From Candidatus Methanoplasma cognatum (lineage in GTDB: Archaea; Thermoplasmatota; Thermoplasmata; Methanomassiliicoccales; Methanomethylophilaceae): a stretch of DNA of 64,000 bases. The notes beneath the pieces are model-generated. The model saw nothing but the letters and a program-made list of their open reading frames with translations. It made no database searches and was not told where the DNA came from. The position numbers and the translations under genes are program-made. Numbering within the stretch: the stretch's first letter is position 1; each line of letters begins with the position of its first letter. Below are positions 25,149-34,202 of this stretch, piece after piece. Where the stretch lies: positions 310,001-374,000 of the forward strand of contig WRLM01000001.1 in assembly GCA_009777615.1 (NCBI GenBank). The letters are read 5' to 3'.

Positions 25149-26120
25149 ATGATGTCGGTTGATGCCTTCAAGAAAAAACAGATAGTGTTCGTTTTCACAA
25201 GGGAGGGGGACAAAATCTCTTTCAGTAATGATAATCTTATTGTTAAGAATGGAAATGAGGTGCGTCTGCAATCCACATGCTATAGGATATTTGCTCTTTT
25301 CATCGTGGGGGACGTAACAATAACATCAGGTATAATCCAGAGATCAAGGAAGTTCGGTTTTCCGATCTTCCTGATGACAACAATGCTCCGAACTTATGAT
25401 GTCATTGGTCACAAGACAGAAGGCAATTTCATCCTGAGGAAGATTCAATACGACTATGATAGTTTAGACATCGCAAAACACATTGTGGAAAACAAGATCC
25501 GCAATCAAATCGATACGCTGAGTCTGCAGAGATGGAAAGACAACAAGATGCGGGCAGACATATCTTCGCTGGAACGCTATGCGGGATCCATATGGGGTCT
25601 CAATGAGGACTTCAGAGAGATCATGGGCGTTGAGGGATCCGCTTCAAGAATCTATTTCCGAAATAATTTCAATATGGATGTGTGGACAGGAAGGAAACCA
25701 AAGATAAAGCCTGATTTCATTAACAGTACTTTGGATATAGGGTACACTATTCTGTTCAACTTCATTGATGCAATGCTGTGTTTGTATGGGTTCGATACTT
25801 ACAAAGGAGTATACCACAGAGAGTTCTACATGAGGAAATCACTGGTATGTGATATGGTGGAACCGTTCCGCCCTCTCATAGATTGGCAAGTAAGGAAGGC
25901 AGTAAATCTGGGACAGTGCAAGCCTGAGGACTTCAATGTTTCTAATGGAAGATTTTTGCTGGATATATCAAAGAGCAAAGACTATGTGGAATTTCTAACC
26001 AAACCCTTATTGGCATCGAAAGAAGAAGTATTTGTCTACTTTCGAGACTTTTATCGGGCAATCATGAAACACAGGTCGATTTCCGATTTTCCGGTATTTA
26101 GGATACGTGAGGACCAATGA
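25149..26120 (+). CDS. cas1: Cas1 integrase
   Basis: A 323-residue spacer integrase. The metal-binding residues can be placed: the Glu in GVEGSASRIYF, the His in GVYHREFYMRKSLVCD, and the acidic residue in DMVEPFRPLID. It starts with two ATG codons (25149 and 25152) three bases after the cas4 stop and overlaps cas2 by ATGA. Nothing suggests inactivation. Confidence 0.96.
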   Translation: MMSVDAFKKKQIVFVFTREGDKISFSNDNLIVKNGNEVRLQSTCYRIFALFIVGDVTITSGIIQRSRKFGFPIFLMTTMLRTYDVIGHKTEGNFILRKIQYDYDSLDIAKHIVENKIRNQIDTLSLQRWKDNKMRADISSLERYAGSIWGLNEDFREIMGVEGSASRIYFRNNFNMDVWTGRKPKIKPDFINSTLDIGYTILFNFIDAMLCLYGFDTYKGVYHREFYMRKSLVCDMVEPFRPLIDWQVRKAVNLGQCKPEDFNVSNGRFLLDISKSKDYVEFLTKPLLASKEEVFVYFRDFYRAIMKHRSISDFPVFRIREDQ

Positions 26121-26389
26121 TACTGATAAGCTATGATATCCAAGATGACAAATTGCGCACAAAATTCTCAAAATACATAAAAAGGTTTGGGCACAGACTG
26201 CAATATTCTGTCTATGAGATAGATAATTCAGAGAGAATACTTGACAATATAATTGCAGATATAAACAACAGGTTCATGGATGAATTCTCAGAGGCAGATT
26301 CAGTACTTATAATGAAACTCTCAAAGACATGTGACATCATAAGGCTTGGATATGCCAAACATGAAGAGTCTGAGATTGTAATGGTCTGA
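26117..26389 (+). CDS. cas2: Cas2
   Basis: The 90-residue structural partner of Cas1. It opens MILISYDIQDDKLRTKFSKY, the ferredoxin-like first strand with the conserved YDI-D, and continues RFGHRLQYSVYEIDNSE. It is the last gene of cas12a-cas4-cas1-cas2 and is followed at once by the array leader. Confidence 0.96.
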   Translation: MILISYDIQDDKLRTKFSKYIKRFGHRLQYSVYEIDNSERILDNIIADINNRFMDEFSEADSVLIMKLSKTCDIIRLGYAKHEESEIVMV

Positions 26390-26523
26390 TGCAAACCTCT
26401 GTCATAATTTTTTTGAACATCATTTTTTGCGTATTTACGTAACCGAAACAGTTAAATTATTCGTTGTTGTTATTGTTTAATAGAAAATAATAGGCTAAAT
26501 AAGCCCTATTATTCACTATGAGT
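26390..26523 (+). promoter_or_regulatory. CRISPR leader with an imperfect inverted repeat
   Basis: 134 AT-rich bases between cas2 and the first repeat. AATAATAGGCT (26486-26496) and AAGCCCTATTATT (26501-26513) are complementary except for one bulged base, giving a hairpin that ends 10 bases before the first repeat. This is a possible site for Cas1-Cas2 or an accessory bending protein. TATA-like sequence (GTTAAATTATTCG, about 26451-26463) could start array transcription. The degenerate repeats lie at the far end, so this is the growing end. Confidence 0.6.
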
Positions 26524-29500
26524 GTCAAAACTCATTTGAATCTCTACTGTTTGTAGATTAATATCGGAGAGAGAGAGCTTAGTGAGTCAAAACTCATTTG
26601 AATCTCTACTGTTTGTAGATACCCCACAGGCCGCAACTTGGAGGTTGTCAAAACTCATTTGAATCTCTACTGTTTGTAGATGTGGAAAGCCCGCTTGAGC
26701 CGGCGTAAGTCAAAACTCATTTGAATCTCTACTGTTTGTAGATTGATCGCTCCTGCCGGCATGGCGACCGTCAAAACTCATTTGAATCTCTACTGTTTGT
26801 AGATTACTCTGTGTAGATAAAACAAAGATTGTCAAAACTCATTTGAATCTCTACTGTTTGTAGATGGATGTCGCCGTTGTCACCGGTGAGCGTCAAAACT
26901 CATTTGAATCTCTACTGTTTGTAGATAGCTCTGTATCTGCGGCTTTCGCACAGTCAAAACTCATTTGAATCTCTACTGTTTGTAGATCTGTTCCTCTGGA
27001 CAAACTCAACGGGGTCAAAACTCATTTGAATCTCTACTGTTTGTAGATCGCGAAGCGTTGAAAGCTCTGTCTGATGGTCAAAACTCATTTGAATCTCTAC
27101 TGTTTGTAGATTTGTTGAGGATGGCATTACTGCCATTGTCAAAACTCATTTGAATCTCTACTGTTTGTAGATGAGAATGGAGAGCTCCCCAGGTCCATTT
27201 GTCAAAACTCATTTGAATCTCTACTGTTTGTAGATACCAATCTGATACTCTCCGCACGATGGTCAAAACTCATTTGAATCTCTACTGTTTGTAGATTGGA
27301 GCTCTTTGCGGGTATCGGCGCTGTCAAAACTCATTTGAATCTCTACTGTTTGTAGATCTGCACCGCCGCATCGGTGTTGCTCTGTCAAAACTCATTTGAA
27401 TCTCTACTGTTTGTAGATATATCAGTGTGAATGCAGCGCCGATCGGTCAAAACTCATTTGAATCTCTACTGTTTGTAGATATGATGCTGTCGGCCTGTTT
27501 TTGTGCGTCAAAACTCATTTGAATCTCTACTGTTTGTAGATCCCAAGGCATTATATATTTCCCTCCTCTGTCAAAACTCATTTGAATCTCTACTGTTTGT
27601 AGATCGGCGCAGGATGGGCGGCGGGGTGGAGGTCAAAACTCATTTGAATCTCTACTGTTTGTAGATATTCTTTCTATTTCGTCATGGAGAATTGTCAAAA
27701 CTCATTTGAATCTCTACTGTTTGTAGATAGAATCTCCTAAATAACTCACTAAGGTCAAAACTCATTTGAATCTCTACTGTTTGTAGATGATCCAACCATA
27801 ATAAACGCCGATGGGTCAAAACTCATTTGAATCTCTACTGTTTGTAGATCACGGCGGTGGACGTATGAGCAGAGAGTCAAAACTCATTTGAATCTCTACT
27901 GTTTGTAGATGTCATGCGTTCCTCTCATCATCATAAAGTCAAAACTCATTTGAATCTCTACTGTTTGTAGATGTGCACGATAGGCAATCCGTGAAAGGTC
28001 AAAACTCATTTGAATCTCTACTGTTTGTAGATGGATAAAATTCAGGGCGGCCAGTCAGAGTCAAAACTCATTTGAATCTCTACTGTTTGTAGATAAAAAG
28101 GCCTAACATACTAACTGTAGTGTCAAAACTCATTTGAATCTCTACTGTTTGTAGATACATGGCCTGCACGTCCTCTATTGGAAGTCAAAACTCATTTGAA
28201 TCTCTACTGTTTGTAGATATCAACGGCGCGGCCTTCTACTCCCTCGTCAAAACTCATTTGAATCTCTACTGTTTGTAGATATGAGCCAATGCAAACCCCT
28301 CTTACAATGTCAAAACTCATTTGAATCTCTACTGTTTGTAGATCGCTGCCTGTGCACGAGCCTGCAAGGGTCAAAACTCATTTGAATCTCTACTGTTTGT
28401 AGATGCTTCACCCCCTCCTCCTACCTGTCGTCAAAACTCATTTGAATCTCTACTGTTTGTAGATCCTTCACACTCAGGACACTCGTCAGGGTCAAAACTC
28501 ATTTGAATCTCTACTGTTTGTAGATCCGCAGTACAGCAACGTTTGGAGGGTCGTCAAAACTCATTTGAATCTCTACTGTTTGTAGATCCAAGACAATAGC
28601 ATGTCATCTCCGCCGTCAAAACTCATTTGAATCTCTACTGTTTGTAGATGAGGGTGTGAAGGCAGAATCGAAGAGTCAAAACTCATTTGAATCTCTACTG
28701 TTTGTAGATTGCGAAAATACAGCCGTTAGTAAATGGTCAAAACTCATTTGAATCTCTACTGTTTGTAGATTGCGAAAAACCGCCCAGAAAAAAGACCGTC
28801 AAAACTCATTTGAATCTCTACTGTTTGTAGATTGGTGTTCCGCTCTGCGATAGAGTATGTCAAAACTCATTTGAATCTCTACTGTTTGTAGATGGGAACC
28901 AGGAAAAGATCATCAGGGGGTCAAAACTCATTTGAATCTCTACTGTTTGTAGATGATTATCAACTCTATCATCGCGGCGGGGTCAAAACTCATTTGAATC
29001 TCTACTGTTTGTAGATTTCCCTCCGCCCTTGGAGTTTTGAAAGTCAAAACTCATTTGAATCTCTACTGTTTGTAGATTGGTACTGCGCGATCAATATCCC
29101 GCGGTCAAAACTCATTTGAATCTCTACTGTTTGTAGATGATACATCTACACAATATCGGCACCGTCAAAACTCATTTGAATCTCTACTGTTTGTAGATCG
29201 GGCCACTATGAGGGCGGAGGGGTATGTCAAAACTCATTTGAATCTCTACTGTTTGTAGATTAGCTGTCGCCAAGTTGCCGCGAGACAGTCAAAACTCATT
29301 TGAATCTCTACTGTTTGTAGATTTTTCATAGGGTATTTTGCCATCACAGTCAAAACTCATTTGAATCTCTACTGTTTGTAGATACATCCTGGCCCTCCGC
29401 ATTATATGCCGTCAAAACTCATTTGAATCTCTACTGTTTGTAGATTCGAGCAATTGCCACAGCCTTTTTCGTCAAAACTCATTTGAATCTCTACTGTTTG

Positions 29501-30924
29501 TAGATGGCCGTATTCATAGCGAAATATACTTTGTCAAAACTCATTTGAATCTCTACTGTTTGTAGATTGAATTATTCCCTCGGAGAAACCGTGTCAAAAC
29601 TCATTTGAATCTCTACTGTTTGTAGATGTAAGAGAAAAGGTAAGAAGCGCGGGAGTCAAAACTCATTTGAATCTCTACTGTTTGTAGATGATTGTTGCCG
29701 CCATTTTGACAGCAGCGTCAAAACTCATTTGAATCTCTACTGTTTGTAGATGAAAAGAACCCCATCAGCCTTTGCCTGTCAAAACTCATTTGAATCTCTA
29801 CTGTTTGTAGATCCGGTGATAGCCCAAGCCAGCGTATCGTCAAAACTCATTTGAATCTCTACTGTTTGTAGATCGAACGAAGTCACACCGCGACCTCGCG
29901 TCAAAACTCATTTGAATCTCTACTGTTTGTAGATGGTACCGTCCCACAGCCGCGCCCTCAGTCAAAACTCATTTGAATCTCTACTGTTTGTAGATGGATC
30001 ATGTGATCACAACGGATCTATGTCAAAACTCATTTGAATCTCTACTGTTTGTAGATATATGATCAGGTGTCAATTCTTTCACGGTCAAAACTCATTTGAA
30101 TCTCTACTGTTTGTAGATGAAGGCACCACGACAGCGACCTGATGGTCAAAACTCATTTGAATCTCTACTGTTTGTAGATAGGAGGACTATGATACGCTTA
30201 TGTCTGGTCAAAACTCATTTGAATCTCTACTGTTTGTAGATTGCTACGGCGTACATTTTTTGGAAGTGTCAAAACTCATTTGAATCTCTACTGTTTGTAG
30301 ATTGGGTGAAGCTGATCGCTGCATTCATCGTCAAAACTCATTTGAATCTCTACTGTTTGTAGATCTTTCTCCCCGTCAACTCCTCTGTCCGTCAAAACTC
30401 ATTTGAATCTCTACTGTTTGTAGATTTCATGGCTGATCGCTATGTCTGTTAGGGTCAAAACTCATTTGAATCTCTACTGTTTGTAGATTGTGATGTGGTG
30501 TCACTGTCCCTTCATCGTCAAAACTCATTTGAATCTCTACTGTTTGTAGATCAAGGAGCCTCGGCCACTCCATATAGTCAAAACTCATTTGAATCTCTAC
30601 TGTTTGTAGATTAATGCGTCATTCGACCCGACCAGAGCTTCATAGTCAAAACTCATTTGAATCTCTACTGTTTGTAGATAATCACGACTGTGCGTGCTAC
30701 CATCCGTCAAAGCTCATTTGAATCTCTACTGTTTGTAGATTTGTCGTCAACCAGATCAACGACCAAAGTCAAAACTCATTTGAATCTCTACTGTTTGTAG
30801 ATATGAGGTAATGAGGTCTGCCCCAGGGTCAAAACTCATTTGAATCTCTACTGTTTGTAGATGTTGGGTGACGAACCATCAGGGTTATGGTCAAAACTCA
30901 TTTGAATCTCTACTGTTTGTAGAT
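26524..30924 (+). CRISPR. Type V-A CRISPR array: 72 repeats of 35 bp, 71 spacers
   Basis: Repeats of 35 bp start at 26524, 26586, 26647 and so on to 30890, at 60-68 bp intervals. The repeat begins GTCAAAACTCATTTG and ends CTCTACTGTTTGTAGAT, whose TCTAC/GTAGA stem is the Cas12a crRNA handle. The handle is on the 3' side, so the + strand is the crRNA strand. All copies I read are identical except the one at 30706 (A to G at position 7). Spacers are mostly 25-28 bp; the one before 30645 is 33 bp. The near-perfect repeats and intact cas genes suggest an active locus. I found no spacer I could match to this window by eye. Confidence 0.99.
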
Positions 30925-31012
30925 ACAACACTCTCAAACTCACAATGAAGCTATCATATCCATTCCACTCTTTATAGTACGTAGTCACTTATGGCAGGAT
31001 ACATAACCGAGC

Positions 31013-31023
31013 GTCAAAACTCA
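31013..31023 (+). repeat. Eroded repeat fragment beyond the array end
   Basis: GTCAAAACTCA is identical to the first 11 bases of the array repeat, then diverges. Its start is 123 bp after the start of the last repeat, exactly two average repeat-spacer units, so it looks like the remnant of a once longer array. No repeat is recognisable at the one-unit position (about 30951). Confidence 0.6.
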
Positions 31024-31076
31024 CTCTGGCAGATATGGGCAAGATAACAAATTATTTTGATATGTGTTTGCCACAC

Positions 31077-32837
31077 TTATTCAACAACAGCCTTAATCCT
31101 TCTCACGCCTGCAGCAGAACTCTCTTCCTTAGTGATCTTGAAACAGCCGATTTCCCCGGTGCTGCGCACATGGGGTCCGCCGCAGAGCTCAATGGAAACA
31201 TCACCTATTGAGTATACCTTCACGAGTTCTCCGTACTTCTCATGGAATACGCCTTCGGCGTTCCTTTCTTTGGCCTCCTCATAGGGGATCTCCTCACATA
31301 CCACTGGGATATCGGCTTTTATGACCTGGTTGATGTAGTCTTCAATAGCCTTAAGCTCGTCAGGCTCAACTTTCCTGTCAAGATTGAAATCGAACCTTAG
31401 TCTCTCGGCTGTGATGTTCGATCCTTTCTGCTTGATGTTCGGATCGACGAACTTCTTCAGCGCCGCGTTCAGGAGATGTGTGGCTGTGTGTAATCTGGTG
31501 GTTTGATTGCTCGCATCCGCCAAGCCGCCTTTGAATATCTGGTCGGAACCCGCGCGGGATTTTTCCTGATGTTCTTTGAAACGGTTGTTGAAATCATCGA
31601 CGTTCACGGTGTAGCCTTTCTCCGCCGCAAGCTCCTGCGTAAGCTCGATTGGGAACCCGAACGTGTCGTACAGCCTGAACACCGCTTCGCCTTCAAGCTC
31701 TTTTGATCCCCCACCCTCAGAGATCATCTCGTCGAACCTCCTCAGCCCCTTCCTCAGGGTCTTGTGGAATTTTTCCTCCTCGGCGGTTATCTGAGCGCAG
31801 ATAGTGTCCTTATTCTTCTCTAGCTCCGGATACGCCGCCGAGTATTCAGAGATGATGACCTCGGAGACGCTCCGCATGTTCACCCCCTCGATCCCTATGT
31901 TCGACATGTATCTGCTCGCTCTTCTGATCAATCTCCTGAGGATGTATCCCTGTCCCATCTTCGATGGGACCACTCCGTCCCCCAGGAGGAACGTAGACGC
32001 CCTCAGGTGGTCGGCTATTATCCTGAACGACCGCATATCGTCCTTGTACTTCTTTCCGGATAATTCCTCAAGCTTTCCTATTATTCCGGTGAACAGCGAC
32101 GTGTCGTACACCGTTTCCAGACCGTTCACCACACAAAGCACTCTCTCCAGCCCCATGCCGGTGTCCACATTCTGCTGCTTCAGCGGTGTGAACTTTCCGT
32201 CCTTATCCTTATTGTACTGCATGAAGACGTTGTTCCATATCTCCGTGTACTTGCCGCATCTGCACGCCGGCCCGCAGTCAGGGCCGCATTTCTTTTGGCC
32301 GTTGTCGAAGAATATCTCCGTGTCCGGTCCGCAGGGTCCGGTCTGCCCCGCGGGACCCCACCAGTTGTCCTTCCTTCCGTAGAAGAATATCCGGTCATCC
32401 GTGAACCCGTGGCTTCTCCATTGCTCCGCGGTCTCATCGTCCTTGGGAATGTCTTCCTCCCCTTCGAACGCCGTGACCGCAAGCTGATCCCTTCCTATTT
32501 TCAAAACATCCTTCAGAAGGTCATAGCTGAATTCTATCGATTCTTTTTTGAAGTAGTCCCCCAGGGACCAGTTCCCGAGCATTTCGAAGAACGTAAGATG
32601 CGAAGCGTCGCCCACCTCCTCGATGTCCCCTGTCCTTATGCATTTCTGGAAGTTCACCAGTCTCTTTCCTCCGGGGTGTTTCTCCCCCAGAAGGTACGGG
32701 ACCAGAGGATGCATGCCCGCCGTTGTGAAAAGCACGGTGGGATCGTTCTCCGGTATCAGCGAAGCTGACCTGATGTAAGTGTGCCCTCTTTCGACAAAGA
32801 AATTCACATATGCGTCCCTGAGTTCCTGAGCGTCCAT
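31077..32837 (-). CDS. alaS: Alanyl-tRNA synthetase, short form without C-terminal domain
   Basis: A 586-residue class II synthetase that charges tRNA-Ala. Residues ~1-240 are the catalytic core (LFTTAGMHPLVPYLLG, HLTFFEMLGNWSLGDYF, DTGMGLERV). Residues ~240-440 are the tRNA-recognition region. The rest is the editing domain with all four zinc ligands (HTATHLLNAAL and CGGPHVRSTGEIG). The protein stops there: the DHHA1/C-Ala domain of ~870-residue AlaRS is missing. The N-terminus and the cysteine-rich CGPDCGPACRCGKYTEIWN insert resemble short bacterial candidate-phylum AlaRS more than archaeal ones, suggesting transfer. The gene converges on the CRISPR array. Confidence 0.88.
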   Translation of the reverse strand: MDAQELRDAYVNFFVERGHTYIRSASLIPENDPTVLFTTAGMHPLVPYLLGEKHPGGKRLVNFQKCIRTGDIEEVGDASHLTFFEMLGNWSLGDYFKKESIEFSYDLLKDVLKIGRDQLAVTAFEGEEDIPKDDETAEQWRSHGFTDDRIFFYGRKDNWWGPAGQTGPCGPDTEIFFDNGQKKCGPDCGPACRCGKYTEIWNNVFMQYNKDKDGKFTPLKQQNVDTGMGLERVLCVVNGLETVYDTSLFTGIIGKLEELSGKKYKDDMRSFRIIADHLRASTFLLGDGVVPSKMGQGYILRRLIRRASRYMSNIGIEGVNMRSVSEVIISEYSAAYPELEKNKDTICAQITAEEEKFHKTLRKGLRRFDEMISEGGGSKELEGEAVFRLYDTFGFPIELTQELAAEKGYTVNVDDFNNRFKEHQEKSRAGSDQIFKGGLADASNQTTRLHTATHLLNAALKKFVDPNIKQKGSNITAERLRFDFNLDRKVEPDELKAIEDYINQVIKADIPVVCEEIPYEEAKERNAEGVFHEKYGELVKVYSIGDVSIELCGGPHVRSTGEIGCFKITKEESSAAGVRRIKAVVE

Positions 32838-32907
32838 GATATGCCTTCTGAAAAAGGAAATAAGGTGGTGATTAAAAACGTTACGTTCATTTTTTGAGCG
32901 GAAAACA

Positions 32908-34146
32908 TCAATCCGTTCCGAACGTTCCCTTTCCGATCTCTCCGGAGGAAATACGCACGGTCTTGCCCCTTTCCGCCAGCAGTCCGGACGGCATAGGGCC
33001 TATCTCCTTCACAATGATCACCGAACAATCGTTCAGAAGGGCCGCTGTGTTCTCGATGTGCTCTTTGTGCGAGCCGCCGGAGACCTGCCCTGACGTGTCG
33101 ATATCGACCGTCCTGATGAATTCCGCCTTGCCGTTAGATACGGAGTAAACATCGAAACGCGAAGCGTTCCCGAACCCGCTGTCGATGTTCTCCCCGTCGG
33201 AAGTGGCGACCGCCATCCTTACCGGGCCGTCCTCCTCGATCCTCATCAAGGAGGGCATCGAGTTCTCCGCCGACGGGCCGCATGCCGCCTGGCAGGAACC
33301 CATCCTTGCGAACTCCGGTGACCTGTCTTCCCCCAGAAGTCCGACCGCGTCCGCCCTGCATTGTTTACAATGTCTCATCATCCTGACGTCAAGCTCGCAT
33401 CGGTCCATCAGTTTCTTCCTCTCTTCCGGGGTCGGCGCCCTCCTGCCGCTGAATTTCGTACCGTCCACCGGTATCAAAGGGAGGATGTTCACGATGTATA
33501 CGCCGAGGGACTTCACCTTCTTCACCAGCTCCGGGATATGTTCGTCGTTGATCCCCGGTATCATGACGATGTTGATCTTCACCATCATGCCCAGATCGAC
33601 GCACATCCTGACGCCTTCCAGCTGGTTCTTCAGAAGTATCTCCGCGCCTTCTTTCCCCGTATATATTTTTCCCTTCCAACGCACACTGCCGTAGACCGAT
33701 TCTCCGACCGAAGGGTCGGAGGCGTTCATGGTGACGGTCAGGAACCTTACGCCCAGGTCATACAGCCGCTGTGCGTTCTCAGGGAGAGCCAGACCGTTCG
33801 TCGAAACGCATAACGTCAATTCGGGGAACTCTCCTCTGACAAGCTCCAGAGTACGGAATGTCTCCTCGTTCGCCAGGGGATCCCCCGGGCCGGCTATGCC
33901 TATAACCTTCAGATAAGGTATCTTCTCTTTCACGATCCTTATCTTCCCCACCGCCTCCTCCGGAGAAAGGACCTCGCTGGTCACCCCCGGTCTGGACTCG
34001 TTACTGCAGTCGTACTTCCTGTTGCAGTAATTGCATTGAATGTTGCACTTCGGCGCGACGGGGACATGCATCCGCGCGAACTTTGTGTGAGCCTCCTTGT
34101 TATAGCAGGGATGCTCCCTCATCATCTCATCGAGCCTTGGATCCAC
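32908..34146 (-). CDS. nifB: NifB-like radical SAM protein with NifX-like C-terminal domain
   Basis: A 412-residue protein. The N-terminal radical SAM domain has the cluster motif CNIQCNYC near residue 34, then KYDCSNESRPG, GIAGPGDPLAN and FLTVTMNAS, and a C-terminal cysteine pair in CKQCRADAVGLLGED; these are NifB hallmarks. Residues ~300-412 form a NifX/NafY-like domain (RMAVATSDGENIDSGFGNASRFDVY), as in full-length NifB. NifB builds the NifB-co precursor of nitrogenase cofactor. No other nif gene is in the window, so nitrogen fixation cannot be claimed. It lies 70 bases upstream of alaS. Confidence 0.88.
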   Translation of the reverse strand: MDPRLDEMMREHPCYNKEAHTKFARMHVPVAPKCNIQCNYCNRKYDCSNESRPGVTSEVLSPEEAVGKIRIVKEKIPYLKVIGIAGPGDPLANEETFRTLELVRGEFPELTLCVSTNGLALPENAQRLYDLGVRFLTVTMNASDPSVGESVYGSVRWKGKIYTGKEGAEILLKNQLEGVRMCVDLGMMVKINIVMIPGINDEHIPELVKKVKSLGVYIVNILPLIPVDGTKFSGRRAPTPEERKKLMDRCELDVRMMRHCKQCRADAVGLLGEDRSPEFARMGSCQAACGPSAENSMPSLMRIEEDGPVRMAVATSDGENIDSGFGNASRFDVYSVSNGKAEFIRTVDIDTSGQVSGGSHKEHIENTAALLNDCSVIIVKEIGPMPSGLLAERGKTVRISSGEIGKGTFGTD

Positions 34147-34202
34147 ACGAGAGGTATGGGGTGCGAATATCTATTGTTTTTCTCGCTGCGGTCCCGCAGA
34201 CC

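Noticed and set aside
19503-26389. CRISPR-associated transposon (Tn7-like, V-K style)
   Set aside because: The solitary guide to a tRNA looks similar, but there is no TnsB, TnsC or TniQ gene and Cas12a keeps all nuclease residues.
26954-27266. Small minus-strand ORFs inside the array (LQTVEIQMSFD repeats)
   Set aside because: Translations of the CRISPR repeat itself.
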